DNA of 64,000 nucleotides. Source: Aurantiochytrium sp. KH105. Its lineage: Eukaryota; Sar; Bigyra; Thraustochytrida; Thraustochytriidae. Numbering within the stretch: position 1 is the stretch's first letter; each line of letters starts with the position of its first letter. The stretch covers positions 1-64,000 of the forward strand of contig BGKB01000166.1 in assembly GCA_003116975.1 (NCBI GenBank), in the 5' to 3' direction. Shown piece after piece: positions 30,476-40,459 of the stretch. The position numbers were made by a program, and so were the translations under genes. The notes beneath the pieces are model-generated. The model worked only from the letters and a program-made list of their open reading frames with translations. It did not search any database and was not told the origin of the DNA.

Positions 30476-33238
30476 TTACATGGGCTTCTGGAGAACGCCT
30501 AGCTGAAACATGAGATCTTGGGCCACAATGTCGAGCTTGGCATGAGAGATGCGGGACGAGTTCGCGTTCGTAGACACAAAGACACGGCCTGCAAACTTGC
30601 AGGGCTGCTGCGTATCGACGAGCGCCCCACCATAAAACCCGTTAATATCCCATCGCACCTCGAGCACTTTGTCGTTTAGAGCAATAGACGAAGACCGTGA
30701 GGACGTCGTGGACGCATCACTGCTGGCACTACTTGCACGATAGCGCGGAGTTAGACTCGAACGAGGAGGAAAAGCGACGTCTTCCCTTATGACCGTCGCC
30801 TCAATACCAAATTTAGGAAAAGCTCGCCGCAAACGCCGCATATACGTAAGGCAAGCGGGGATGCCCTTGTACTTGACACCCATATGAATATCGTCAAAAA
30901 CGCACTTGGAGTCAAGAATCTCCTCCGCGAGGCGCTCGCGCTCCGACGCAAGCTCGCACTGGAACAGCTTTGCGAGGTTGGCCGCGTTTCGCCTTCGGAG
31001 AGCCGATGCGCGCGCCTCTTCGGCGTCGCTTGCGCTGAGCTCCACGCGATCGGCCCCATTGGCCGCCGTTTCCGAGTCTTCCGTCGTTCCTCCGGCAGGA
31101 TCCGATTCGGCGTGCGCGTCGCTTGCTGCCACAGCACCATTTCTCTCCGCAAAACCCGAGGTCTCCTTTCCGGAGCCCGAAGGCCCCGCTTCCGAGGTGG
31201 CAATCGGGCCCAGCGCGCCCGGACCCTCGGTCCGAGCTTGATTTTTTGCGGATCCCGGGCCCTCGGTGGGGGCAGTCTCATCCCCCACGGGTGAAGTCGC
31301 CAGGTTCGGAGGTGGAAGGACACCCTTGGTTGGGGACTGAAGCAGACCGAGCTGGCCCACGAGGCTCATCGCGTCCCAGCTGATGATCATTTCTGTAATA
31401 AGTTCCGGCTTGGTCGGGTCCGCAAAGCTAAACTCGACAATCACATTAAAGGACACAGTGCGCTGCTTCTGCTCTTCCTTTGTCAAAAGCGGTTCAGGAG
31501 CACCACTTGGCGTTGACGAAGCTGACGCGACGGAGAGCGAGCTGTGACGCGGAGACGGATTGGGAAAAGGAAGCGAGCTCGAAGCTTGGGAGGAGGGCGC
31601 GCCGTTGAATTCGACGGTCCCGAGACCCCGGGCGCTGGAAATTTCGGCCGTCTGGGCCCCCGTACGCGGAGCACCCATGACCGAGCTTGGCAGCGAAAAG
31701 CCATTGGCTGGCACATTAATGGCATTTGCGCTGCCAAAGCCAAAGGGCGTCGCAGGTGATTCACTGAGCGGGCCCGAGGTCCGGTTGTTGCGTCGTGGGC
31801 GCAGACGACCAATGTAGACACCAGAGAGCCGCCAGGTGCCAGTGACCTTGTCGTCCTGCTGATCTGATATGATCGATCGTTCTTCGACATCAAAAGCACG
31901 GAGCGCTTTCGTCTTTTCACAAGATTGCGTGTCGAATGCCTTGGTCACGTACGCCATGTAGCGCGTCACCTCGCGTACGCCACGTTTGTCAACGTTGTTA
32001 TTGGCATCTACCAAGACGACCTCGGGGTGAACGCAGAGCTTGGCAATCTTCTCGCGAGCACGTGACCCAGCGATGGAGAACAAGTGGATGGCCAAGGCCG
32101 CGCTGTTCTCCTGAAAACGTTTGATCTGGTCCACCGCAGCGGGCGTGCCCAGGATTTCCTGGTTGATTTGCAAATCGCACTTGGTGAGCAGCTTGCCCCA
32201 GAGCTCGTCGAGAATGTCTTTGCAGGCAGGATTGCTGTGCACCCAGACCACGAAGCGGGCGAATTGCTCGGGCTTGAGGATCGTCGTCAATTCATTCAGG
32301 GAGTCTCCCACTTTTTTATTGCGCCGACAGCGCTTGACGATGCTTTCCATCTTTTCAAAGGCGCAGTCAAGCTCGGTACGTAGCCGCTTCGCATATCGAG
32401 TCCGCTTATTGAATTCATGCTGTTGCTCTGGCGTGAGCTGGAGCTCCGCCATGAGGCTCTTGGTCAAGCGGTCTTCTTCGGAGGTTTGCGCCGCCTCTGA
32501 AGTCATCATTTGCAAATATTGTTTCGTGAGCACCTCCGGTTCCACGAGCCGCTGTAGGCGTCCCAGAATGAAGCCGATCGCCTTTTGCCGGTCCCGGCCG
32601 TGGTCCTGATGCCGTTCCATGTACACTTGCACCTTGCGTCGCAGCGCCGCCTCGGACTCGGACTTTGGCGTCCCTGTGCGACGGCTCTTGTTCGCTGCAG
32701 CGTAGGGGTTTCCGCCCAGCTCCTCTTGCGCCTTGCGCGCGAGCACTTGCATCTCTGCAATGAGTTCCTGCTCCTCGCCGAGCCCCACGCCGGCGGGGGC
32801 CCCGCCAGGGCCGCCATGTTGGTACGGCGATCCTTGCGACGACGACGCGGCCCCGGGCATGAGGACATCTGCGCGCGCAAAGGGCGTCGCCTTGGCGCTG
32901 CCGCCCTTGGCCCCCTCGGTTCCGAGCTGGAGCTCAAGCCTGAGTTTGGCATTTTCCTCCACGAGCTCGTCGATGCGCTCCTTGAGCTGCATGGCGTGCT
33001 CCTTTTTGCGTTTCCTGCAATTCCGCACGGCCTCGCGGTTCTTCTGCCGCTGCGAGAGCGCCTTGTCCAGCGCCGCCTGCTCCTCCATCTTGACCACCGC
33101 CGGCCCGGGGCCCTCGCGGTGCACCCGCGGCGGCGCCATGCTCGCGTACCCCTGGCTGTGCCACGCCGCCACCGCGTGCTGCTGCTGCAGCTGCGCCGCC
33201 GCCTCGCGGCTCTGCGCGCCGCCGCTCTGCGCCCTCAT
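30476..33238 (-). CDS. bZIP transcription factor fused to two NTF2/SnoaL-like domains
   Basis: 920 residues from ATG at 33238. The basic region and zipper lie at about 62-105: NREAVRNCRKRKKEH fits N-x2-A-x2-C-R-x-R, followed by leucine/isoleucine heptads (LKERIDELVEENAKLRLEL). Two later regions look like NTF2/SnoaL alpha+beta barrels. The first spans about 370-633: a helix with HLFSIAGSRAREKIAKL, VVLVDANNNV, AYVTKAF, then strands ending WDAMSLVGQLGLL, interrupted by a Ser/Pro-rich insert. The second spans about 750-920: IHMGVKYKGIPACLTYMRRL, RAFPKFGIEAT, VLEVRWDINGFYGG and a final LDIVAQDLMFQLGVL. Both end with the same D/A-x-x-x-QLG-(L/V)-L signature. NTF2-like barrels often bind small ligands or dimerise, suggesting a ligand-sensing or dimer-stabilising regulator; this is inference. 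The bZIP call is firm and the barrel calls are by pattern. Confidence 0.85.
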   Translation of the reverse strand: MRAQSGGAQSREAAAQLQQQHAVAAWHSQGYASMAPPRVHREGPGPAVVKMEEQAALDKALSQRQKNREAVRNCRKRKKEHAMQLKERIDELVEENAKLRLELQLGTEGAKGGSAKATPFARADVLMPGAASSSQGSPYQHGGPGGAPAGVGLGEEQELIAEMQVLARKAQEELGGNPYAAANKSRRTGTPKSESEAALRRKVQVYMERHQDHGRDRQKAIGFILGRLQRLVEPEVLTKQYLQMMTSEAAQTSEEDRLTKSLMAELQLTPEQQHEFNKRTRYAKRLRTELDCAFEKMESIVKRCRRNKKVGDSLNELTTILKPEQFARFVVWVHSNPACKDILDELWGKLLTKCDLQINQEILGTPAAVDQIKRFQENSAALAIHLFSIAGSRAREKIAKLCVHPEVVLVDANNNVDKRGVREVTRYMAYVTKAFDTQSCEKTKALRAFDVEERSIISDQQDDKVTGTWRLSGVYIGRLRPRRNNRTSGPLSESPATPFGFGSANAINVPANGFSLPSSVMGAPRTGAQTAEISSARGLGTVEFNGAPSSQASSSLPFPNPSPRHSSLSVASASSTPSGAPEPLLTKEEQKQRTVSFNVIVEFSFADPTKPELITEMIISWDAMSLVGQLGLLQSPTKGVLPPPNLATSPVGDETAPTEGPGSAKNQARTEGPGALGPIATSEAGPSGSGKETSGFAERNGAVAASDAHAESDPAGGTTEDSETAANGADRVELSASDAEEARASALRRRNAANLAKLFQCELASERERLAEEILDSKCVFDDIHMGVKYKGIPACLTYMRRLRRAFPKFGIEATVIREDVAFPPRSSLTPRYRASSASSDASTTSSRSSSIALNDKVLEVRWDINGFYGGALVDTQQPCKFAGRVFVSTNANSSRISHAKLDIVAQDLMFQLGVLQKPM

Positions 33239-33360
33239 CGCCGCTCTGCGCCGAGGGCGCCGGCCTGGACGCGGCGCCGGGCGCGCGGACTCGGCTTGCG
33301 CGGCGTCGGCGCGGGCAGGTCGAGAGCGAGGACGGGCGGAGCCGTCGACGGAGGGATGGA

Positions 33361-33420
33361 TGCGTGGAAGGATGGATGGATGGATGGGGATGGATGCTTG
33401 GACGAATGGATGGATGGACG
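33361..33420. repeat. Imperfect (GGAT)n tract
   Basis: GGATGGATG units with interruptions, about 120-180 bases upstream of the bZIP start codon. Confidence 0.85.
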
Positions 33421-34398
33421 AACGTCAGAGGGTTCAAAACCGCCCGCCCGCCCGCGCCGCGCCGCGCTGCGCTGCCTGCGCGGCCGCTGCGCTGCGCTGC
33501 GCCGCCCGTCCCCCGCCCGCCGCCCTCCCGCCTGCGCGCGCGCGCCGCGTGCTCTCACGCCGGCCGCTCGCCGGGGCGGGTGCGCTTGCCGATTTGCCCG
33601 CGCCAATCTCTCTCTCTCTCTCTCTCTCCTTCCCCCGCGCCGCCATTCCGCACTTGCGCGCCGCCATTCTGCACTTGCGCGCCACCACTCCGCACTTGCG
33701 CCGCCGCCGCCGCGTATGCCGCACTCGCGCCGCGGATAGTCCCCTTGCGCCGCCGCTATAACCCACTTGTGTGGGTGCGGCCCGCCCTCCTCGTGCTCCC
33801 CGAGGGAGGGGCGCCGCCCTCTCCTCTCGCTCCACTCCGTCCGCCCCGCCGGCTGGCGGCTCGGGCGCCTGCAGCTGCGCGCACGACCGCCGCGCGCCCG
33901 CCCCGCCCCGAGGGCGCGCCCGCGATACGACTCGCAGTCGCGCTCTCCGCGCTCAGGCTCCGAGCTCGCGCCGACTCGCCGCGGAGGAGGAGGAAAAAAA
34001 AATAGAAGCGGCCGGTAATATTCTCGAAGTCCCTACCCCGAACTTGCGAAGTCGAGGATATGCTGAATAAAGGAGAGACGCAGTGCCGCCTTAAAGTCGG
34101 GCACAGACGGCGAGAGATAAAGCAGGGTTGTTAAGGCGGGGGGCTGGGACCGAAACGAGACGTTGACGAGACTTTGCGAGCTCCGCGCTCATCAGGCTGG
34201 CAGTGTTGGAGAAAGAGTTTGAGGTGGCGGAGGGCCGACGCTGCAGACGAGCAACCGACCAGGGGTGGCTGGCACGCACGTGTCGACGTGACTCCGTAGT
34301 TGGCTTTTGCAGATAAAGTGCGTGGGACGGAGTGGTGCGCGAGGACGCTGCGCTGCACGGCGTTGTACGCAGGCTGCGCTGTAAAACCTGACTCACAC

Positions 34399-34441
34399 AG
34401 GACCAGGACCAGGACCAGGACCAGGACCAGGACCAGGACCA
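34399..34441. repeat. (CCAGGA)n hexanucleotide tract
   Basis: About seven tandem units ending about 98 bases upstream of the DNAAF6 ATG. Confidence 0.95.
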
Positions 34442-34538
34442 GAAAGTATTCTGCTTGACAGAGTCAGAAAGACGACAACCGGTACCAAAGAGCAGATTGA
34501 TCAAATCATTACCAAGGATCGTTCGGCAAAGGCCAACG

Positions 34539-35123
34539 ATGGCGTCAGCTCACCCCATGGCAGACTTTGGCGCGCTCAACGAGCTCTTTGCCAAAGCTGA
34601 TCTCGAAGAGCAGGCGCGAGGAACCTCTGGCGGTGACAAGGCCGCAGGACTCGTCGCCAAGCCCACCAAAGTCGTGACTCTCGCCGACGAAGAGCGGAAA
34701 AACAGTGGTGGTAGCGACGACAACGACGGCGAGGCCGCGCGAGAGACTGACGAAATTTGGGCGCACGAAGAAGTCGATACCGCACACGTGGCCGCGCTCA
34801 AAGCACCACAGGATGGAAGGGCGCAGCCTGAGTACGACATTGTCTACAAGCAGTGCGTGGGCGCGGAGACTGTCTTTTTTGGCATGGATGATATCGATCC
34901 AAGCTCCAACTCCTGCGCCGAGATTGTCATCAAGATCAAACTCCCAAACCAGCAAATGAAGGACCTGGACTTGGACGTTCAGCGCCAGTCGCTCGTACTA
35001 TCCTCGCCAGATTACCATCTTGCGACCTATTTGCCCTACGCTGTCGACCACGACAAGGGGAGCGCAAAATGGGATGCCGAAAAGTCGCAGCTCTCCGTCA
35101 CCTTGCCAATTGTCGATGAATAA
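34539..35123 (+). CDS. DNAAF6: PIH1 domain protein, axonemal dynein assembly factor DNAAF6 (PIH1D3)
   Basis: 194 residues from the ATG at 34539; the frame is open upstream but has no ATG. The N-terminal half is acidic and disordered. The C-terminal half matches the PIH1D3 core: PEYDIVYKQCVGAETVFFGM, DPSSNSCAEIVIKIKLPN, LDLDVQRQSLVLSSP, HLATYLPYAVD and a final LSVTLPIVDE, in the same order as in animal PIH1D3. The protein acts in the cytoplasm with HSP90 and R2TP-like complexes to pre-assemble axonemal dynein arms. Its length matches the family (about 200). Its presence implies motile flagella, consistent with zoospores. Confidence 0.9.
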   Translation: MASAHPMADFGALNELFAKADLEEQARGTSGGDKAAGLVAKPTKVVTLADEERKNSGGSDDNDGEAARETDEIWAHEEVDTAHVAALKAPQDGRAQPEYDIVYKQCVGAETVFFGMDDIDPSSNSCAEIVIKIKLPNQQMKDLDLDVQRQSLVLSSPDYHLATYLPYAVDHDKGSAKWDAEKSQLSVTLPIVDE

Positions 35124-35446
35124 AAGAAAAGACCTGGGCCTATTAATTTTTGTACTCCTCCTCGCCATGATCAGGAGCAGAAGCAAAAGCAAAAGCAAAA
35201 GCTCACAAACCAGGCAGTTCTCCTGCGAGTGACAGAGAGATCCGTCTTGAGGGACATAATTCACATGTCCCTCGTAACGGACTCCCAGTCAAGCCAAGCC
35301 TGAATGAAGCATGAAGCCTGAAGCGTAAAGCATGAGCAAAAGCTGGTCGGTTCCGCCTTCTTCAAGAACATAACCGCGCTGGTGTGACAGCGACGGCGGC
35401 AACGCTGCGGAACCCCCCCCCCCCCCCCCCCCTCTCCTTGTTGAGG
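35124..35446. other. Short intergenic region with homopolymer C run
   Basis: Between DNAAF6 and the pseudokinase gene, same strand. Contains an AAAGC repeat near 35176-35205 and 20 consecutive C at 35413-35432, 15 bases before the next ATG. The C run is a likely spot for sequencing error, but it lies outside the called coding region. Confidence 0.6.
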
Positions 35447-37441
35447 ATGGACACGCTACAGGAGGCCTTCGAGGCGTCGTGCTTGAGCCTACCCGGACGC
35501 ATCACGTGTCGTGAAGAATGGGACGCCTTCACACGACGACTCGTGGCCACGGGCCTGCTTGACGCCCACGACGATCCTTTCGGCGACGACGATGACGACG
35601 ACGACGACGACGACGACGAAAACAATGATGATGATTTTAACGACGACCTGGCCATTCGCACTGCTACGCGGCACGCGCAACAAAAGCAGCAGCAGCAACG
35701 GCGCGCGAGTGCATCAGAGTCCTGGACCAAGAAGGCGGACCTGAACAACGCTAAAGCATGGTGCAAGTCTGTCTGGGCGCGCACGCGGCCCTTTGGATCC
35801 AATGGCGAGGATATTACATTCGAGGATGTCTGTCGCTTTTTGCGTCAGGACTTTGCTGACCAGCTCGAAGGCGATCCCGTCCTCGAAGCACGGCGTGCAC
35901 TCACAACAGCAAAACAACAAATTGCCGCGCTCGGTCGCGTTGTCGAAAATTGGGCCCCTGATGCCACACAAACACGGCAAATGATCGAAATGGCCATCGT
36001 TTTACACAAAGACCTCGACAGCTTGCAAGAGCCCGTGCAAGCACTCGCGCAAGCTCAGCATAGCGACTTTGTTCTCCAGGCCACATCCCCTCGCCGAAAT
36101 GGACAGCGATGCGACCCCACGCCATTTGCCTTTCAACAAACACGATGTCGAGATATTGAGCAGCGGTGTGCCACCTATCGCGTGCGTGGGGCGCCGCTTC
36201 GCGTTGACGCGCGAGGAAGACGACGCACATCACCGCTCAAGCTTTCTGACAAACTCAGACATACACAAGACAAGTCGCTCGAGGTGTCCCTTGCGAGCAC
36301 AAGCAGTGGCGCTCTCATTGAGGTGGTCACGCTTCGTGGCAGTACCGAAGCAAGCGATGACGACATTGCCTTTGCTTTGAACTGTCATGCAGCGCATCGT
36401 GAACTCATGTTGTCTTCGTACTTTCCGGACTGGATGGGCTACTCGCGGTCTTCCGAGATTTACTACGAGCACATTCCCGGGTGTCAAAGTCTCGCCAGTT
36501 TGCTGGATCGCATCGGACCCATGGAAGAGTCACAGCCTCTTTTGGCAGCCATCCTTGCCCAAACGTTGGCCGCCTTATGTGACTTACTGGAGCAAAGTAC
36601 CTTTACGATTCGCAGCCCACTCGGGCCCAAAAATGTCTTTCTTGTCGACAAGGGCACTCGTGTCGTTTTTGGCGCAGTAGATTGGGGATCGAAAGAGACC
36701 TGCCATTCGCGTCGCGGAACGCGCGGACCCGAGCTTTTTGATGTCTTTGCATGGCAGCGCGCGCGCGAGCGTGCTTTTCTTGGAGCCTTTGCTACAATAA
36801 TTGGTGCTTGCCTCGGCACCACTATCGATACAAATACCAGCTGCAGCACGCGCGAGCAGAGTAACGATGATGCAGACGACGCACCGACCTGCACCACTGT
36901 TTTCACACGCGCTCAGTGCGATGCCGGTATCCGCGTGTCTGTAGATACCACCTTTCGGCTCTCGCTGCCGCCGTCGGCGCCTGGCAAACTTTGGCGTTGC
37001 GCCAGGCTCGTGGATTCTGGCGTTGATCCTACAGGCGAGAGTTCGTCTGGATTGCGTTCTCAAATCGTTGCTCTTCACGACCCAGATTCGCTCGAGTTCT
37101 ATGCGTCAAGACCCGGGCTTGTTCGCATGTATCTCCAGGAGTTGGAATGGTGGCAAGACCCAAGCGATCTCGGGCGTCTCGAGACCTCTGCACCGAGCAT
37201 GATGTGCAAAGTATCGGTCGTTCCTGATCGGGCCGACGCTAAAAGGTCTGAGCAGCCACGTCTTTCAAGTCAGCTTGGTGCCGTCCTTTCGGCATGTCAG
37301 CAAGGTTCCAAGGCCAAGCACGGACACTTGCTCGGGCTCCGTGAACTCCAGAGCAGATCTGCGCTTCTCGATGTCGAGGCTATCGACTTTGAGGCTGTAC
37401 AGGATGACTTCCACGTCTACGTAGGTGCTGGCGAAAAGTAG
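35447..37441 (+). CDS. Predicted pseudokinase with acidic N-terminus
   Basis: 664 residues from the first ATG of the frame (35447, MDTLQEAF). Residues about 46-65 are almost all Asp/Asn/Glu. The middle has the outline of a protein kinase fold: a hinge-like YYEHIPGCQSLASLLDRIG (about 337-358), a long helix, IRSPLGPKNVFLV (about 388-400) at the catalytic-loop position, VDWGS (about 411) at the DFG position, and RGPELFDVFAW at the APE/helix F position. The catalytic-loop Asn is kept but the HRD Asp is replaced and no glycine loop is clear, so catalysis is unlikely. The family is not identified. The gene ends 115 bases from the convergent TRMT2A stop. Confidence 0.7.
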   Translation: MDTLQEAFEASCLSLPGRITCREEWDAFTRRLVATGLLDAHDDPFGDDDDDDDDDDDENNDDDFNDDLAIRTATRHAQQKQQQQRRASASESWTKKADLNNAKAWCKSVWARTRPFGSNGEDITFEDVCRFLRQDFADQLEGDPVLEARRALTTAKQQIAALGRVVENWAPDATQTRQMIEMAIVLHKDLDSLQEPVQALAQAQHSDFVLQATSPRRNGQRCDPTPFAFQQTRCRDIEQRCATYRVRGAPLRVDARGRRRTSPLKLSDKLRHTQDKSLEVSLASTSSGALIEVVTLRGSTEASDDDIAFALNCHAAHRELMLSSYFPDWMGYSRSSEIYYEHIPGCQSLASLLDRIGPMEESQPLLAAILAQTLAALCDLLEQSTFTIRSPLGPKNVFLVDKGTRVVFGAVDWGSKETCHSRRGTRGPELFDVFAWQRARERAFLGAFATIIGACLGTTIDTNTSCSTREQSNDDADDAPTCTTVFTRAQCDAGIRVSVDTTFRLSLPPSAPGKLWRCARLVDSGVDPTGESSSGLRSQIVALHDPDSLEFYASRPGLVRMYLQELEWWQDPSDLGRLETSAPSMMCKVSVVPDRADAKRSEQPRLSSQLGAVLSACQQGSKAKHGHLLGLRELQSRSALLDVEAIDFEAVQDDFHVYVGAGEK

Positions 37442-37556
37442 ACCCGATAAAGGACATGCAAAAAGATATGATCAGAGAAATGAGAGCATGGCATTCACAG
37501 AAAGCAAAAAAGAAGGAGAAAAAGAAAAAGGAGAGGTGATCAAGGTTGGCCAAAAT

Positions 37557-39824
37557 CTATGCATTCGTAGGGGCGTCAGCGTCGGCGTCCGACTTGGTGG
37601 TGTCTTGTGCGACGGGCTTTGCATCGGGGACATCGGCAGTATCCTCCATCGAGACATCTGCACCCGGCTTGTCCTTGTCGTCTTCCGTAGAGACCGCAGC
37701 AGCCGCCCGCTGCGCGGCCTTTTGCTCCTTGTCAGTCAGACCATCCGTGATCTTTTCAAACTGAATAATGAGCTCGCAGTGGTCGGTGTGGGGAAAGAGG
37801 TCGACGGGAATGGCACGCACGGGACGAAAAGGCTTTCCCGGGCGCTGGCCGTGCTCGCGGCGGCAAAGGTCAACAAAGTTATCAAGAGCGAGGTTGGCGT
37901 CGCACGACACGTAAATGAGGTTGGTGATGTGATTGCACACGCGAAGCTCACGGATGACGCGCTTGTGCAAGCCGGCGCGCGGCGGGTCGACAATGGCGAC
38001 GAGTCCGGCTTCGCCAGCATCGACAATGTGTTGACGAGCTTCTTCGAGACCCTCCGGAGGCACGTAATCGGCAGGGCGCGGCTTGCTGCCCGAACGATTG
38101 CTGTCTTGGCCGCGAAGCAGGTCGGTCACCACGTCTTCGATCTTTGAGGCTACAAAAGTGGTGTTGGAGATCTTGTTGAGCTTGGCGTTATGACGCGCGT
38201 CCTTGATACCATCTTCCACCATGTCAACGCCGACGACGTGTTTGGCCGCACGCGCCATGCAAAGGCCAATCGTTCCGGTACCGCAGCATACGTCAAAGAC
38301 CACGGGACCTTGCGGATCCCCACCGGACACTTGACTCTCCTCGGCCTTGGCCTCGGGCTCTGCCGCCTTCTCCTCCTTTCCATCCTCGGTGGCGTTGTTT
38401 TCGACAGCCTTGGCGGCATTCGCGGACGGAGGGTTTTGCGCCCATTCGCGAATCTTGTCAAATAGAACTTCGGCACCACCCGAGTTGACTTGGAAAAAGG
38501 CGGTGGCCGAGACCTCAAAGTCGAGGCCATCGACGCGGTCAATGATTGTAGGTTCTCCATGAAGCAAAATAGGCTTGTCGTTGGGTCCCGCGTTCTGGCC
38601 GCTCTCCAGCTTGATGACGGAAACTGACTTGAGAGGGGCGTCGTCGTACGGTCCGGCGGCCACGAGTTCGTCGGTCGCGCGCTTGAGCTCGGCGTCAATG
38701 AGCTCGGCGTCGGCGACGGTGCGTACAGAGACCACGAGGCAAGCCAAGAGAGACTTGGTAGAGGCAAAGTAACGCACGGTGCAGGTTTGCCAAAAGCCAG
38801 TCTTTTCCTCGAGGTCAAAGACTGGCAGCGGCGAAGCAGCCACGACGGCCTCGAGACGCTCGGCAAACGTGCGGGCAGCTGCTGGCACATGGATACAGTC
38901 ATCGAGACGGCCTACGCGCACGGAACCCTGTTTGAAGGAAGAGACGCGGAAGCCAACGGCAACTTTGTCCTCGGCGTCCTTGCCGATCGTAAAGGTGCAC
39001 TTGTTACGGTATCCGGTTTGATCCGGGGAAGCGATGATCTTGTCCAAGGTGCAAGGTGCGCCCGGAACAAAGCCGACGCGAGTCTTTAATGCATCATCGC
39101 CGACCTGCGGACCGGTCGCGTCCTTGGACCGGCAGTTGAATTGCTCGCGGACCTGTGAAGTCCATTCCATGGGCTCGGCGGACCCCTTGGATTCGGCCTT
39201 GATGAGTCTGCGGAGAATGCGGCGAAGGAGCATGCTCGCCCAGAACTGCTTCTTGACAAGCTGTTCCTCGTAGGGGATCGAAGACCATGGAATCGTCGAT
39301 GAGGCGGCAGTCTTTTCCTTTTCGGGTTGGGCGTTGGCCTCGTCGTCTTGTCCCTTGTTGTGACGGGCCTTTTTGCGCTTGCCGCCGCGCCCATCGCCGC
39401 CGTTTTGGAAGTCTTCGAGCTTGGTGGACCCACGAATGTAGTCGCCTACCTTGAATGGCTCGCCCGCCTTGTTGTTGATCTTGGGTAGAGCCTCTCTTGC
39501 GGCTTCCATGTCCTCCTTGGTATCAAAGTACACGATGGCGGTAGCCATCCTGGTGGACTTTTCGGTCTTGTGAAACTTGATGTTATTGCGAACAAGCGCA
39601 AGCTTGATCTTCTTATTCATGACGCGCTCGCCTGCGTTCAAGATGCACAGCTTCGACCTGCCTTCCTCTGGCCCGCCGGCTTCGTCTTCGTCGGGCCGCA
39701 CCTCGCCGCGCGGCATTCCTGCAAGCGGGTCATCCTCTTCCTCCTGGGCCCCGGCTTCGCGGAGGCTTTCGGCCGGGACTTCGGCGGCCCGCTTCTCGCC
39801 AATGCTCTGCTGCGCCTCCGACAT
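37557..39824 (-). CDS. TRMT2A: tRNA (uracil-5-)-methyltransferase, TRMT2A-like
   Basis: 755 residues from ATG at 39824. The N-terminus is acidic, followed by an RRM-like fold (about 55-132: KLCILNAGERV, IKLALVRNNI, ATAIVYFDTKEDMEAA). A linker with basic patches leads to the TrmA/RumA catalytic part, with SAM motif I VFDVCCGTGTIGL (about 508), VVGVDMVEDGI, IVDPPRAGLHKRV (about 610), YVSCDANLALDN with the nucleophilic Cys (about 636), and VDLFPHTDHCELI with the terminal Glu. The enzyme forms m5U54 (T) in the T-loop of cytosolic tRNA. An insert of about 45 Ala/Glu-rich residues precedes motif I. All catalytic residues appear intact. Confidence 0.93.
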   Translation of the reverse strand: MSEAQQSIGEKRAAEVPAESLREAGAQEEEDDPLAGMPRGEVRPDEDEAGGPEEGRSKLCILNAGERVMNKKIKLALVRNNIKFHKTEKSTRMATAIVYFDTKEDMEAAREALPKINNKAGEPFKVGDYIRGSTKLEDFQNGGDGRGGKRKKARHNKGQDDEANAQPEKEKTAASSTIPWSSIPYEEQLVKKQFWASMLLRRILRRLIKAESKGSAEPMEWTSQVREQFNCRSKDATGPQVGDDALKTRVGFVPGAPCTLDKIIASPDQTGYRNKCTFTIGKDAEDKVAVGFRVSSFKQGSVRVGRLDDCIHVPAAARTFAERLEAVVAASPLPVFDLEEKTGFWQTCTVRYFASTKSLLACLVVSVRTVADAELIDAELKRATDELVAAGPYDDAPLKSVSVIKLESGQNAGPNDKPILLHGEPTIIDRVDGLDFEVSATAFFQVNSGGAEVLFDKIREWAQNPPSANAAKAVENNATEDGKEEKAAEPEAKAEESQVSGGDPQGPVVFDVCCGTGTIGLCMARAAKHVVGVDMVEDGIKDARHNAKLNKISNTTFVASKIEDVVTDLLRGQDSNRSGSKPRPADYVPPEGLEEARQHIVDAGEAGLVAIVDPPRAGLHKRVIRELRVCNHITNLIYVSCDANLALDNFVDLCRREHGQRPGKPFRPVRAIPVDLFPHTDHCELIIQFEKITDGLTDKEQKAAQRAAAAVSTEDDKDKPGADVSMEDTADVPDAKPVAQDTTKSDADADAPTNA

Positions 39825-39993
39825 CGTCTATCCCTTGCGACGCTCCTTCTCGCGCGCCCCCTCCTGCTGCGCGGCGTGTCCGTATCTGTTTGCTGACCAT
39901 ACATTTTCTCACCCTCTTTACGATGCCCGTCGATGCCAACCCACATCAAGCAAGCAGCAGCCTTGAGCCACCATCCAAAAGCCCACGCCGCAA

Positions 39994-40001
39994 TAGGCCT
40001 A
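39994..40001. promoter_or_regulatory. TAGGCCTA palindrome, copy 5
   Basis: Exact palindrome 170 bases upstream of the TRMT2A start codon. Confidence 0.35.
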
Positions 40002-40459
40002 CTACCTCTGTAAATGTTGGCGATGGCAACTTGAACGGCACGACAAATGCTACGACCGCAGTGGGCCTGGCAACAAGATGAATGTGCCACGCGGTAGGTG
40101 TCGAAGATGCAATGCTTTACGTCGAGGGAAATGTTGTTGACTGACTCTGACGTCCACGATCTTTACGAGGATTGCCGATCATCTTGGCAAAGATGCGCTC
40201 GCGTTAGGTGACTCGTACGTAGGTAGTGCTGGAGCAAAAGAAGGCCCGCACAAGCGGCAACGCTTACGTGAACAAATGCGTCGCGCAGGTTTGTCAAGTT
40301 CGGCATGATGCGGCCACAACAAGCACGTTTGGCGTCGGCATAGAGCAAATCGTACCTCCTGGCTGCTCGCGCTTGTATCCATTCTGCCGCCTCGATAATA
40401 ACGTGGTAGTGGTCGTCGATTTCGTTGTTCTCGATGATAATGGCGCTATCGTGCGGCCT

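Larger units (their letters stand above)
33239..34538. other. Divergent intergenic region, bZIP-NTF2 and DNAAF6 genes
   Basis: 1.3 kb of very GC-rich, repetitive sequence containing GGAT repeats (about 33361-33420), a CT dinucleotide run (about 33608-33629), GCC-rich blocks and a CCAGGA hexamer array. Long open frames here are Arg/Ala/Pro-rich in all frames because stops are rare in high-GC sequence; none is called. Confidence 0.6.
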
